A stretch of 64,000 nucleotides of DNA. Origin: Streptomyces cirratus. GTDB taxonomy: Bacteria > Actinomycetota > Actinomycetes > Streptomycetales > Streptomycetaceae. Shown here one piece after another: positions 1 to 8,715 of this stretch; the first letter of the stretch is position 1; every line of letters starts with the position of its first letter. A program made the translations under genes and the position numbers. The stretch spans positions 20,760 to 84,759 of the forward strand of contig NZ_BMVP01000019.1 of NCBI RefSeq assembly GCF_014650775.1, in the 5' to 3' direction. The notes under the pieces were generated by a model. It worked only from the letters and a program-made list of their open reading frames with translations. It was not told the DNA's origin and did no database searches.

Positions 1-686
1 CGTACTTCTTCTCCGACGTGGCCGCCGGCTACGGACTCGCGGCGGTCGCGGTGGCGGCGTACTTCCTCGCCACCTTCTTCGACAACCGCCGCCGCCAGGC
101 CGCGGGCGTCCCCTCCCGGCCGCTCGGCGAGATCGTGCTGCGCACCTGCGTGCTCGCGGTGTTCACCTTCGGTCCGGCCGTGGTGTTCAACCAGTACAAG
201 GGCCTGCCCCTCGCCGTGGTGCTGTTCCTGGTCGTCCTCGTCGGCACGGACTTCGTGCTGCGCCGCACGACCTTCGGGCGCAACGTCTTCGCGCTCGGCG
301 GCAGCGTCGAGGCCTCCCGCCGCGCGGGCATCAACGTCACCGGCATCCGCATCGCGGTCTTCGCCATCGCGGGCACCTTCGCCGCCGTCGGCGGGCTCTT
401 CTGGGCCTCCAAGATCGCGGCCGCCAACCAGAGCGCCGGCGCCGGCGACCTGCTGATGAACGTGATCGCGGCGGCCGTCATCGGCGGCACCAGCCTCTTC
501 GGCGGCCGCGGCCGGACCTGGAACGCCCTCCTCGGCGTCATGGTCATCACCTCGATCCAGTACGGTCTGGCGCTGGAAGGCATCGCGACGCCGATCCAGT
601 ACATGATCACCGGTGCGGTCCTGCTGGCCACCGTGGTCATCGACTCGGTCACCCGCAAGACCCAGAAGACGGCGGGACGCGCCTGA
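1..686 (+). CDS. Sugar ABC transporter permease, C-terminal part (XylH/RbsC type)
   Basis: The reading frame is open from base 3, so the gene begins outside the window; 227 or so C-terminal residues are visible and end at TGA 684-686. The protein is an inner-membrane permease of the BPD_transp_2 family. Hydrophobic segments alternate with the family hallmark TTFGRNVFALGG followed by a helix starting SRRAGI, and later the segment AAAVIGGTSLFGGRG that is conserved in ribose/xylose/multiple-sugar permeases. It should form the channel of a sugar importer together with a periplasmic-type binding lipoprotein and a double ATPase encoded upstream. Synteny with dxs recalls the xylose transporter of S. 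coelicolor, so XylH is likely, but substrate cannot be read from this fragment. Confidence 0.88.
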   Translation, partial: YFFSDVAAGYGLAAVAVAAYFLATFFDNRRRQAAGVPSRPLGEIVLRTCVLAVFTFGPAVVFNQYKGLPLAVVLFLVVLVGTDFVLRRTTFGRNVFALGGSVEASRRAGINVTGIRIAVFAIAGTFAAVGGLFWASKIAAANQSAGAGDLLMNVIAAAVIGGTSLFGGRGRTWNALLGVMVITSIQYGLALEGIATPIQYMITGAVLLATVVIDSVTRKTQKTAGRA

Positions 687-729
687 CGGCGGTGCCGCAG
701 GGTGTGACCCGGCGGTAAGAACCGTCACA

Positions 730-762
730 GTGCCCGGTGCCACTTCGCGTGGTGCCGGGCAC
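730..762 (+). terminator. Hairpin after the sugar permease gene
   Basis: A 14-bp stem (730-743 with 749-762) closes a TTCGC loop; two of the pairs are G-U in the RNA. It lies 44 bases past the permease stop, without a T-run, as is usual for Streptomyces terminators. Confidence 0.6.
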
Positions 763-764
763 AC

Positions 765-784
765 GTGCGTACATATGTGCGCAC
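765..784. promoter_or_regulatory. Near-perfect 20-bp palindrome upstream of dxs
   Basis: GTGCGTACAT at 765-774 faces ATGTGCGCAC at 775-784; nine of ten positions are symmetrical. It sits immediately after the permease hairpin and about 115-135 bases before the putative dxs -10 box. It could be a dimeric repressor or activator site; no regulator gene is adjacent, so the binder is unknown. Confidence 0.35.
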
Positions 785-899
785 GCCTGTGCGGGTATGC
801 GCCCGTTTGGGATGTGTGATTTCCCGGGGGTGTGTACAGGTATGACAAAGGCGTGGCCGTCCCGGTACCGCCCGATGATGCTCGTCGCGAGCGGAACAT

Positions 900-905
900 T
901 AGACT
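900..905 (+). promoter_or_regulatory. Candidate HrdB-type -10 box of dxs
   Basis: TAGACT fits the Streptomyces TANNNT -10 consensus and lies 35 bases before the GTG start, giving a predicted 5' leader of about 28 nt that carries the AAGGAGG ribosome site. No convincing TTGAC -35 element is present at 17-19 nt, so the promoter may need an activator or may be weak. Confidence 0.4.
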
Positions 906-939
906 CGACAGACCAGCAAGCAACTGCAAGGAGGCACGG

Positions 940-2856
940 GTGCTGCTGCCCCGCATCAAGGGACCGCGCGATCTGGACCGGCTCAGCCAGGAGGAGCTCT
1001 CCCAGCTCGCCGACGAGATCAGGTCCTTCCTCGTCGACGCCGTCTCCAAGACCGGCGGGCACCTCGGCCCCAACCTCGGCGTGGTCGAACTGACGATCGC
1101 CTTGCACCGGGTCTTCGACTCGCCGAAGGACAAGGTCCTCTTCGACACCGGCCACCAGGCCTACGTCCACAAGCTGCTCACGGGCCGCCAGGACTTCGGC
1201 GGCCTGCGCACCAAGGGCGGCCTGTCCGGCTACCCCTCGCGCGCCGAGTCCGAGCACGACGTGATCGAGAACTCCCACGCCTCCACGGTGCTGGGCTGGG
1301 CCGACGGCCTCGCCAAGGCCAACGAGGTGCTCCGGCGCCAGGACCACCACGTCGCCGCCGTCATCGGCGACGGCGCGCTGACCGGCGGCATGGCCTGGGA
1401 GGCGCTGAACAACATCGCCGCAGCCAAGGACCGCCCCCTCGTCATCGTCGTCAACGACAACGAGCGCTCCTACGGACCCACCATCGGCGGCCTCGCCAAC
1501 CACCTGGCCACCCTGCGCACCACCGACGGCTACGAGCGCTTCCTGGCCCGCGGCAAGGAGCTCCTGGAGCGCACCCCGGTCGTCGGCAAGCCCCTCTTCG
1601 AGACCCTGCACGGGGCCAAGAAGGGCCTCAAGGACTTCATCGCCCCGCAGGGCATGTTCGAGGACCTGGGCCTCAAGTACATCGGCCCCATCGACGGCCA
1701 CGACATCGAGGCCCTGGAATCGGCACTCCAGCGCGCCAAGCGGTTCAGCGGCCCGGTCATCGTGCACTGCCTCACCCAGAAGGGCCGCGGCTACACCCCG
1801 GCGCTGGAACACGAGGCGGACCGCTTCCACGCGGTCGGCGTGATCCACCCGGACACCGGCCTGCCCGTGAAGACCGCCGCCGCCAGCTGGACCTCCGTCT
1901 TCGCCGACGAGATGGTCAAGCTCGGCCACGAGCGCGAAGACATCGTCGGCATCACCGCCGCCATGCTCCACCCGGTCGGCCTCAACAAGTTCGCCGAGGC
2001 CTTCCCGGACCGCATCTTCGACGTCGGCATCGCCGAGCAGCACGCCGCGACCTCCGCGGCCGGCCTCGCCACCGGCGGGGTCCACCCCGTCTTCGCGGTG
2101 TACGCCACGTTCCTCAACCGCGCCTTCGACCAGGTCCTGATGGACGTGGCCCTGCACAAGTGCGGCGTCACCTTCGTCCTGGACCGCGCGGGCGTCACCG
2201 GTGACGACGGCGCCTCCCACAACGGCATGTGGGACATGTCCATCCTCCAGGTCGTCCCGGGCCTGCGCCTCGCGGCCCCGCGCGACGCCGAGCAGCTGCG
2301 CGCCCAGCTCCGCGAGGCCGTCGACGTCAAGGACGCGCCGACCGTGGTGCGCTACTCCAAGGGCGTCGTCGGCCCGGCCGTCCCGGCCGTCGGCCGGATC
2401 GGCGGCATGGACGTGCTGCGCACCCCCGCGCCGGAAGTCACCCGGCCGGACGTACTCCTCGTATCGGTGGGCGCGCTCGCCCCGATGTGCCTGGAGATCG
2501 CAGCCCTGCTCGACAAGCAGGGCATCTCCACCACCGTGGTCGACCCCCGCTGGGTCAAGCCCGTGGACGAGGCGCTGGCCCCGCTCGCCGAGCAGCACCG
2601 CGTCGTCGTCACCGTCGAGGACAACGGCCGTACCGGCGGTGTGGGCGCCGCCGTCTCGCAGGCCCTGCGCGACGCGGGTGTCGACGTACCGCTGCGCGAC
2701 TTCGGCATCCCGCAGCGCTTCCTCGACCACGCGCTGCGCAAGGAGATCCTGGCCGAGATCGGGCTCACCGCGCCCGACATCGCCCGGCAGGTCACGGGCC
2801 TGGTGGCCAAGTTGGACGGCCGCTACGACAGCGAGCCGGCCGCCACCGTCGACTGA
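940..2856 (+). CDS. dxs: 1-deoxy-D-xylulose-5-phosphate synthase
   Basis: Condenses pyruvate and glyceraldehyde 3-phosphate with thiamine diphosphate to DXP, the first step of the MEP isoprenoid pathway; cytosolic. The 638-residue length is normal. The N-terminal half carries TGHQAYVHK and the ThDP-binding GDGALTGG...NN segment; the central transketolase domain carries DRAGVTGDDGASHNG; a C-terminal transketolase domain follows. I chose GTG 940 because AAGGAGG at 928-934 precedes it by five bases; an in-frame ATG-like start 108 bases upstream would add an unconserved tail. The gene stands alone between hairpins at 730-762 and 2884-2928. Streptomyces often carry two dxs paralogues, so this may be one of a pair. 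Confidence 0.97.
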   Translation: MLLPRIKGPRDLDRLSQEELSQLADEIRSFLVDAVSKTGGHLGPNLGVVELTIALHRVFDSPKDKVLFDTGHQAYVHKLLTGRQDFGGLRTKGGLSGYPSRAESEHDVIENSHASTVLGWADGLAKANEVLRRQDHHVAAVIGDGALTGGMAWEALNNIAAAKDRPLVIVVNDNERSYGPTIGGLANHLATLRTTDGYERFLARGKELLERTPVVGKPLFETLHGAKKGLKDFIAPQGMFEDLGLKYIGPIDGHDIEALESALQRAKRFSGPVIVHCLTQKGRGYTPALEHEADRFHAVGVIHPDTGLPVKTAAASWTSVFADEMVKLGHEREDIVGITAAMLHPVGLNKFAEAFPDRIFDVGIAEQHAATSAAGLATGGVHPVFAVYATFLNRAFDQVLMDVALHKCGVTFVLDRAGVTGDDGASHNGMWDMSILQVVPGLRLAAPRDAEQLRAQLREAVDVKDAPTVVRYSKGVVGPAVPAVGRIGGMDVLRTPAPEVTRPDVLLVSVGALAPMCLEIAALLDKQGISTTVVDPRWVKPVDEALAPLAEQHRVVVTVEDNGRTGGVGAAVSQALRDAGVDVPLRDFGIPQRFLDHALRKEILAEIGLTAPDIARQVTGLVAKLDGRYDSEPAATVD

Positions 2857-2883
2857 CGGAGCGGCCGCGCGCGGTTGCGGGTG

Positions 2884-2928
2884 ACGGGCCGGGAGATCAC
2901 CCTTGAAGGGGTGGGCCTCCCGGCCCGT
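2884..2928 (+). terminator. Strong hairpin between dxs and the permease gene
   Basis: A perfect 12-bp stem pairs 2884-2895 with 2917-2928, and an inner CACCC/GGGTG stem (2898-2902 with 2909-2913) closes a short loop. It is 27 bases after the dxs stop and should end dxs transcription. Confidence 0.8.
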
Positions 2929-2963
2929 TCTCGTGTGCCTCGTTACCCGCCGGAGGTGCGTCG

Positions 2964-4460
2964 GTGAGCAGGAACCTGAAAAGCCCCTTCCGGACCAAGA
3001 CGGTGGAGCAGTCCATCCGTGACACGGAAGAGCCGGAACACGCGCTCCGCAAGTCGCTCTCCGCCTGGGACCTGACGGTCTTCGGGGTCGGCGTCATCAT
3101 CGGCACCGGCATCTTCGTCCTCACGGGCATCGCGGCGCGGAACAACGCCGGACCCGCCACCGCCCTCGCCTTCGTCGCGGCGGGCATCGTCTGCGCCCTG
3201 GCGGCACTGTGCTACGCGGAGTTCGCCTCCACCGTGCCGGTGGCCGGTTCGGCGTACACCTTCTCCTACGCCTCGATCGGCGAGTTGCCCGCCTGGATCA
3301 TCGGCTGGGACCTCGTACTGGAGTTCGCCCTCGGCACCGCCGTCGTGGCGGTCGGCTGGTCCGGGTACGTGCGTCACCTGTTGAGCACGAACCTCGGCTG
3401 GGACCTGCCCGCCGCGCTGTCGGGGCCGGACGGGGGAGGCACCTTCGACCTGTTGGCCTTCCTGCTGGTCCTGGTACTGACCGCGATCCTCGTCGTGGGG
3501 ACGAAGCTGTCGGCCCGGATCACCGCGATCGTCGTCGCCATCAAGGTGACGGTGGTGCTGCTCGTCATCGTCGCCGGGCTGTTCTTCATCAAGGCGGACA
3601 ACTACAAGCCGTTCATCCCGCCGGCCCAGGCACAGCCCCCGGGGAGCGGTTGGAAGGCGCCCCTGGTCCAGCTGATCTTCGGCTACGCCCCCACCAACTT
3701 CGGCGTGATGGGCATCTTCACCGCGGCCTCTCTCGTCTTCTTCGCCTTCATCGGCTTCGACGTCGTGGCGACTGCGGCGGAGGAGACCAAGAACCCCCAG
3801 CGGGACATGCCGCGCGGCATCATCGGTTCGCTGATCATCTGCACGGTGCTCTACGTCGCCGTGACGCTGGTGGTCACCGGCATGGAGAAGTACACGCAGA
3901 TGTCGGCCACCGCCCCGCTCGCCGAAGCCTTCAAGTCCGTGAACCAGCCCTTCTTCTCGGGCGCCATCAGCCTCGGGGCCTCCGTCGGCCTGATCACGGT
4001 GTGCATGATCCTGCTACTCGGCCAGACCCGTGTGTTCTTCGCGATGAGCCGTGACGGACTGCTGCCCCGCTTCTTCTCCGTCACCCACCCGCGGTACCGC
4101 ACGCCCTACCGGGCGACCATCACGCTCGGCGTGATCATCGCCGTCGTCGCGGGCTTCACGAGCCTGGAGAAGCTCGCCGAACTGGTCAACATCGGTACGC
4201 TGTTCGCGTTCGTGGTCGTCGCGCTCGGCGTGATCGTCCTGCGCCGCACCCGTCCGGACCTGCACCGGTCGTTCCGGACGCCGTGGGTGCCGCTGGTGCC
4301 GATCCTGTCGATCGCCGCGTCCGTCTGGCTGATGCTCAACCTGCCCGCGGAGACCTGGCTGCGGTTCGGCATCTGGATGGTCGTCGGCTTCGTCGTCTAC
4401 TTCCTGTACAGCCGGCACAACAGCCGCCTCGCCCGCGCCGGCCAGGACGCGGAGTTCTAG
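2964..4460 (+). CDS. APC-superfamily amino acid permease
   Basis: A 498-residue polytopic membrane protein with about 12 hydrophobic segments. The first helix contains the APC signature VIIGTGIFVLTG (around residues 46-57), and the segment GFDVVATAAEETKNPQ (around 265-280) is the conserved helix-8/loop region of cationic-amino-acid-type permeases of the YfnA/CAT group. It should import amino acids by proton symport or exchange; the exact substrate cannot be read. GTG 2964 is supported by GGAGG at 2952-2956. It is preceded by the dxs hairpin and ends 32 bases from the convergent LCP gene, so it is probably monocistronic. Confidence 0.92.
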   Translation: MSRNLKSPFRTKTVEQSIRDTEEPEHALRKSLSAWDLTVFGVGVIIGTGIFVLTGIAARNNAGPATALAFVAAGIVCALAALCYAEFASTVPVAGSAYTFSYASIGELPAWIIGWDLVLEFALGTAVVAVGWSGYVRHLLSTNLGWDLPAALSGPDGGGTFDLLAFLLVLVLTAILVVGTKLSARITAIVVAIKVTVVLLVIVAGLFFIKADNYKPFIPPAQAQPPGSGWKAPLVQLIFGYAPTNFGVMGIFTAASLVFFAFIGFDVVATAAEETKNPQRDMPRGIIGSLIICTVLYVAVTLVVTGMEKYTQMSATAPLAEAFKSVNQPFFSGAISLGASVGLITVCMILLLGQTRVFFAMSRDGLLPRFFSVTHPRYRTPYRATITLGVIIAVVAGFTSLEKLAELVNIGTLFAFVVVALGVIVLRRTRPDLHRSFRTPWVPLVPILSIAASVWLMLNLPAETWLRFGIWMVVGFVVYFLYSRHNSRLARAGQDAEF

Positions 4461-4492
4461 TCGGCACGGGGGCCTGCGGGCGCGGCGCCGGT

Positions 4493-5554
4493 TCAGCCCT
4501 TGGCGGGGGAGTCCTTCGCCGCAGCGGGGATCTTCTGGTCCGCGCGCAGCGCGTCCCACAGCTGGGTGGCCTGCGGCTGGGCGACGATCACCCGGTTCGG
4601 GTCGACCTTGTCGTAGGCCACCGGCAGCATGATGGTCTCCATCGTGGCCGGGTCGACGCCCTTCATGCTCTGCGCGAAGTCGGCGAGGGAGGTCAGCGAG
4701 GCGAGCTGGGAGTCGGTGGTGAGCGACTTGGTGCCGGCGTCGGCGAGCTTGTAGAGACGCGCCGGGTTGCCGAGGGCGTCCTGGTTCTTCAACTCGGCCA
4801 GCATCGCCAGCATGAACTTCTGCTGCAGGCCTATGCGTCCGAGGTCGCTGCCGTCGCCGTAGCCGTAGCGGGTACGGACGAACTTGAGCGAGTCGGTGCC
4901 GTTCAGCCGGTGCGTTCCGGCGTCCAGCTTGAGGCCGCCCTTGGCTCCGCTCATCGGCTTGTCGAGGGTGACGGTGACCCCGCCGAGGGCGTCGACCAGC
5001 TCCTTGAAGCCGGCGAAGTCCACCTCGACGAAGTGGTCCACGCGGATCCCGGAGAGCTGTTCGACGGTCTTGACCACGCAGGCCGGACCGGCCACCGAGT
5101 AGACGGAGTTGAACATGACCCGGTTCGCGGGCGGCACCGTGGCGCCGTCCGCGTTCTTGCACTCGGGCCGGCTGATCAGGGTGTCGCGGGGGATGCTGAC
5201 CGCGGTGGCCTTGGACCGGCCCTCGGGTATGTGGACGAGCATCGCGGTGTCGGAGCGGGCTCCGCTGACGTCGCCGTGGTCCAGGTCCGCGTTGGCGCCG
5301 GCCCGTGAATCGGAGCCCAGGACCAGGACGTTCTGGGCGTTCTCGACCACCTTGGGCGGACGGTTGTCGCCGATCGCCCGGTCCAGGTCGACGCTGTCGA
5401 TGTTGCCGTTGAGGTGGCTGTAGGCCCACCAGCCGGCGCCCGCGGTGCCCAGGATCAGTACGGCGGCCACGAGCAGGACGATCTTCAACACTCGGCGCTT
5501 GCGCGGGCGCGCCCCCCGGTCCGCGGTCCGGCGGGTGGCGGTGTCTTGGGTCAT
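4493..5554 (-). CDS. LytR-CpsA-Psr (LCP) family cell-wall polymer ligase
   Basis: LCP proteins transfer wall teichoic acid or other glycopolymers from the undecaprenyl-phosphate carrier to peptidoglycan on the outer membrane face. The 353-residue protein has a short basic N-terminus (RPRKRRVLK), one membrane helix at about residues 20-42, then the LCP domain: NVLVLGSDSR, GARSDTAMLVHIP, AVSIPRDTLI, and later HFVEVDFAGF and KFVRTRYGYGDGSDLGR. These include the conserved Arg and Asp residues that bind the polyprenyl pyrophosphate. ATG 5554 is chosen because the upstream open frame lacks homology and runs through the divergent gene. Its neighbour cluster (7534-15908) looks like wall-polymer biosynthesis, which suits this role. 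Confidence 0.93.
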   Translation of the reverse strand: MTQDTATRRTADRGARPRKRRVLKIVLLVAAVLILGTAGAGWWAYSHLNGNIDSVDLDRAIGDNRPPKVVENAQNVLVLGSDSRAGANADLDHGDVSGARSDTAMLVHIPEGRSKATAVSIPRDTLISRPECKNADGATVPPANRVMFNSVYSVAGPACVVKTVEQLSGIRVDHFVEVDFAGFKELVDALGGVTVTLDKPMSGAKGGLKLDAGTHRLNGTDSLKFVRTRYGYGDGSDLGRIGLQQKFMLAMLAELKNQDALGNPARLYKLADAGTKSLTTDSQLASLTSLADFAQSMKGVDPATMETIMLPVAYDKVDPNRVIVAQPQATQLWDALRADQKIPAAAKDSPAKG

Positions 5555-5603
5555 ACTGCTCGAATCCTCGGGGGGCCTGGGCCGGACGTCCGGATGCCGC
5601 TGC

Positions 5604-5609
5604 ACTATA
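5604..5609 (-). promoter_or_regulatory. Candidate -10 box for the LCP gene
   Basis: Read on the minus strand this is TATAGT, a good match to TANNNT, about 50 bases upstream of the LCP start codon. It sits inside the CTGC...GCAG inverted pair of the 159-bp divergent intergenic region. The -35 position is not convincing. Confidence 0.35.
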
Positions 5610-5713
5610 AGCAGATTTCTGAGTCGAACGGGAGAGCGCTTATCGTCCTCCTGGTCGGTCGTGAAGCGGAAATCCCGGAGTCCGCGAGGCGCCAGGTAGG
5701 AGGAGAGGAAGCC

Positions 5714-7312
5714 GTGGCCCGAGCAACCAGACGCCGTGCCCGACGCGGTGAGACGTCCCGCGAACCGCTGCCGGGTACCGACTCGCGGCCGGGTCGCGCG
5801 GCGCCGGTGGCGATCGTCGTGGCCGGCCCTGCGGATGCCGTTCCCTTCATCCGCTCCGAACCGGTCGGCTCCGTGATCGAGGTCGTCTGCCTCGACGGCG
5901 GCGGCGACGCCGAGCACCGCGCGTTGGAAGCGGCCGTCACCCAGGCGCGCAGACGCGGCTGCGTCTTCCCCGGAGAACCGTTCTTCCTCGATGCCGAGGC
6001 GGGCAACCTCACCGGCCAGATCCTCGACACCCTCCACGACATCGGGCCGCTGCGCGTGCGGACCCTCGATCCGGATCCCGTTCACGACGACATCGACCGG
6101 GAACGCAAGCTGCCCATCGTCAACGAGCCGCAGGCGCGCGGCCAGGTGGCCCGCAGTGCGCTCAGGGCCGCCCGCCGCTACCAGTTGGCCGTCGGCACCC
6201 CGGTCTTCGTCGACTGCCGCAGGGCCGGAGCCGAGAACGGCCTGCCTGCCGAGGCGTGCACCCGCTACCCGCTGCCCACCCGGTGGCTGATGGCCGGGAC
6301 GGACGGCCGCCTGTCCGCCTACCTGCCCACGGCTGCCGGCGTGGTCCGCTGGACCGAGGGCGCCACCGAGTCGGAGGGGTGGCGGGGCCCGGAGCTGCTC
6401 GAGGGCCCGGAACTGATGCCCGGGCTGACCGTGCTCCGGGGTCCCGAGGGCTACGCGCACCTGATCGGGCTGAGCCGGACCAAGCGCAAGGAGGGCGGGT
6501 TCGCGGTCGAGGTGGTCTGTGCGACCCAGTACCAGACGGGCCGTCCGGTCGGGCCCTGGACATCGATCGGCAACCCCAATGGCGCGAGCTGGCAGAAGGC
6601 CCGCGAAGTCGGCTTTCCGGCGGCCACCTTCGACGCTGCGGGCTCCCTGCACCTCTTCGTCCGCAATTTCGGGCACAGCGTCAGCGCGCGGAGGCAGTCC
6701 CCCAAGGGCGCCCTCAGCGGCTGGGAAACGCTCGGGGGAATGCGGACCGCCGACGAACTGGCCGCCTTCCCGGCCGCCGACGGCGGGGTGCACATGGTGG
6801 CGAGGGCGCGCGACGCCCGGGCCGCGGTGCACTGGTACCGGCGGGACGCGGCCTCGGGATGGGCGGAGGACCGCCGGATACCGGTGAGCCCGTACCCGGG
6901 GAGCCTCTCCGCGGCCCCCGAGGCCGGTGCGGTCCGCTTCCGTTACGCCGGCAGCAACGAGGTCTGCGTCTGGTGGCCGGGTGCGCAGGCGCCGATCGGC
7001 CTCGGCGGGCCGGACGGGGTCGGTCCGGTCGACGGGGTGACGGGCGCCGACATCCAGGGGTGGGGCTGCACGGTCCTCGTGCGCGGCGGCGCCGGGGGAG
7101 TGGCGGCCATCGGCGCACACCCGGACGGGCGGCCCGACACGGGCGTGTGGTGGGCGGAGTCCGGAGAGCCCTCTTTGGTTCCGCCGGCGGCCGCGTTCGA
7201 CAGCCGGGGCCGTGTGGTGATCACCACAGTCGGAGCTGACGGGAGACTGCGTGTGGCCCGGCAGCAACTGGGACCTTCCGGCCTGGAGTTCACTCGCTGG
7301 GAGGTTCAATAA
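5714..7312 (+). CDS. Degenerate PIG-L deacetylase-like domain fused to a PLL-type beta-propeller
   Basis: 532 residues from GTG 5714, which follows a purine-rich ribosome site (AGGAGAGGAAG). Residues about 30-190 resemble the PIG-L/LmbE N-deacetylase fold: RTLDPDP at 116-122 and the following helix QVARSALRAARRY match the region of active members that precedes and follows their DHxxH zinc motif. However, the expected N-terminal HPDD is GPAD (38-41) and the DHxxH position reads NEPQARGQ (137-144), so the zinc site appears lost. Residues about 200-532 are repeated beta-rich segments (LHLFVRNFGHSV, VHMVARARD, VVITTVGADGRLRVARQ) like PLL/DUF346 lectin propellers. No signal peptide is visible. It diverges from the LCP gene, hinting at an envelope-related binding role. 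Assignment is by eye. Confidence 0.6.
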   Translation: MARATRRRARRGETSREPLPGTDSRPGRAAPVAIVVAGPADAVPFIRSEPVGSVIEVVCLDGGGDAEHRALEAAVTQARRRGCVFPGEPFFLDAEAGNLTGQILDTLHDIGPLRVRTLDPDPVHDDIDRERKLPIVNEPQARGQVARSALRAARRYQLAVGTPVFVDCRRAGAENGLPAEACTRYPLPTRWLMAGTDGRLSAYLPTAAGVVRWTEGATESEGWRGPELLEGPELMPGLTVLRGPEGYAHLIGLSRTKRKEGGFAVEVVCATQYQTGRPVGPWTSIGNPNGASWQKAREVGFPAATFDAAGSLHLFVRNFGHSVSARRQSPKGALSGWETLGGMRTADELAAFPAADGGVHMVARARDARAAVHWYRRDAASGWAEDRRIPVSPYPGSLSAAPEAGAVRFRYAGSNEVCVWWPGAQAPIGLGGPDGVGPVDGVTGADIQGWGCTVLVRGGAGGVAAIGAHPDGRPDTGVWWAESGEPSLVPPAAAFDSRGRVVITTVGADGRLRVARQQLGPSGLEFTRWEVQ

Positions 7313-7388
7313 GGGACGTTCTGGTGGTTCGCACGGGGTGTGGTGTCAGTAGTTGTCATCTTGCGCTCTGGCTGGTGTCACACGTGAC

Positions 7389-7418
7389 TTGTTATGGTCG
7401 TTCAGCGCCCTTTATCTA
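7389..7418 (+). promoter_or_regulatory. Candidate promoter of the wall-polymer gene run
   Basis: TTGTTA (7389-7394) and TATCTA (7413-7418) are separated by 18 nt in the only AT-rich patch of the 221-bp gap before the CDP-alcohol transferase gene. The predicted leader is about 110 nt. The match to the HrdB consensus is moderate. Confidence 0.3.
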
Positions 7419-7533
7419 AAACATAGGTGAACGTTTGGCGTCACGGTGGCGGCGCCTGCTGTCGCCCGTGCTCGTGGTTCGAGCGTTGGCGTCCCTGTAG
7501 GCCAGGTTCGACGCCGTCGACGACTGAGGGGTT

Positions 7534-8715
7534 ATGTCCAAGCTGTCACTAAAGGCCGTCCAGAAGCTGACCTGCAAAAAGCGGGACGCCTGGTGGACGG
7601 TCCTTCTGGTCGACCCGGTGGCGACCCGCCTCGTCTGTCTGTTCGCCCGTTGGAACTTCGTGACGCCCAACCGTGTGACCTGGGCGGCGCTCTACGTGGG
7701 CCTCGGCTCGGCCTGGTTCTTCCTCCAGGGCGACTGGCTCTCCCTGTGCATCGGCGCGGGCCTCTACCACGTCAGCTTCATCCTCGACTGCATCGACGGC
7801 AAGCTCGCCCGCCTCAAGGGCAACGGCACCATCTTCGGCGGCTGGCTCGATTACGTCTTCGACCGCATTCGCGTGCTCTTCTGCGCGCTGGCCCTCATGG
7901 GCGGCCAGTTCCTGATCCACGACGAGGAGATCTACCTCCTCGCGGCCCTCGCCGTCATCTTCCTCGACATGCTCCGCTACGTGGACGCCCTCCAGATCTA
8001 CAAGATGCGCATGTCCATGCGGAACAAGATCGAGGCGGTCACCCTCGCCCGCCAGGCGGAGCAGGGGCTCGAAGAGGAGGAGCGGAAGGTCGTCTTCATC
8101 GAAGACCTGCTGCGGGAGAACCCCCTGGGCGAGGCCGACGCCCTCAAGCGGGAGAAGGCCGAGGTCGACCAGGCCGAGGTCATCGACCTGCACCAGCAGT
8201 TCCGCGAGCGCTTCCCCTGGTACGCACGGGTCCGCCACGCCCTGGTGCAGAGCCGCATCCGGCCGCACCTCATCAGCGGCATCGAGTTCCAGATGTTCAT
8301 CTTCATCATCGGCCCGGTCATCGGCCACGTCCTGTGGACCACCGCCGTGTCGGCCGTGCTGATGGGCGCCTTCGAGCTCGTCATCATGTTCAAGTTCTGG
8401 CTCTCCACCCGCGACTTCACGCGCACGATGGAACGGCTCGACCCGGGCAACACCCCCTCGCGCGCCGGTTCCATCGCCCCCCACCTGCACGCCGGACGCC
8501 ACCGTCGCCGCGGCGAGGACGACGCGCGCGCGATGCGCGCCGACCAGATGTTCCCCGCGCCCGAGCCGTACGAGGACCCCGGCTTCCAGCCGTACCCGCG
8601 GCCCTACACGGACGAGTACACGGGCGGCGTCACCGACACCATGCAGCTGCACAAGATCCCGTCCCAGCCGTCGCCGCGACCTGACTACGCCGAACCGGAG
8701 CGCCACCCCAGATGA
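7534..8715 (+). CDS. CDP-alcohol phosphatidyltransferase family protein
   Basis: Integral membrane enzyme of 393 residues. The family signature D-x2-DG-x2-AR-x8-G-x3-D-x3-D is present as DCIDGKLAR followed by GGWLDYVFD (about residues 87-110), the Mg2+ and CDP site. It would move a phospho-alcohol group from a CDP-alcohol to an acceptor such as another polyol, a lipid or a sugar. The protein is about twice the usual length: a charged, coiled-coil-like insertion (about 155-225, many E/K/R) separates two membrane-helix groups, and the last 90 residues are Pro/His/Arg rich and probably cytoplasmic. Its stop overlaps the next start as ATGA, so the two are translationally coupled. Substrate is unknown; context points to a phosphate-containing wall polymer. 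Confidence 0.85.
   Translation: MSKLSLKAVQKLTCKKRDAWWTVLLVDPVATRLVCLFARWNFVTPNRVTWAALYVGLGSAWFFLQGDWLSLCIGAGLYHVSFILDCIDGKLARLKGNGTIFGGWLDYVFDRIRVLFCALALMGGQFLIHDEEIYLLAALAVIFLDMLRYVDALQIYKMRMSMRNKIEAVTLARQAEQGLEEEERKVVFIEDLLRENPLGEADALKREKAEVDQAEVIDLHQQFRERFPWYARVRHALVQSRIRPHLISGIEFQMFIFIIGPVIGHVLWTTAVSAVLMGAFELVIMFKFWLSTRDFTRTMERLDPGNTPSRAGSIAPHLHAGRHRRRGEDDARAMRADQMFPAPEPYEDPGFQPYPRPYTDEYTGGVTDTMQLHKIPSQPSPRPDYAEPERHPR

Noticed and set aside
649..2730. Long minus-strand open frame opposite dxs
   Set aside because: It mirrors the third-position G+C of dxs; low-complexity, no domain, no ribosome site.
5555..7309. N-terminal extension of the LCP reading frame over the neighbouring gene
   Set aside because: The extension lacks homology, and the membrane helix and LCP domain begin normally after ATG 5554.
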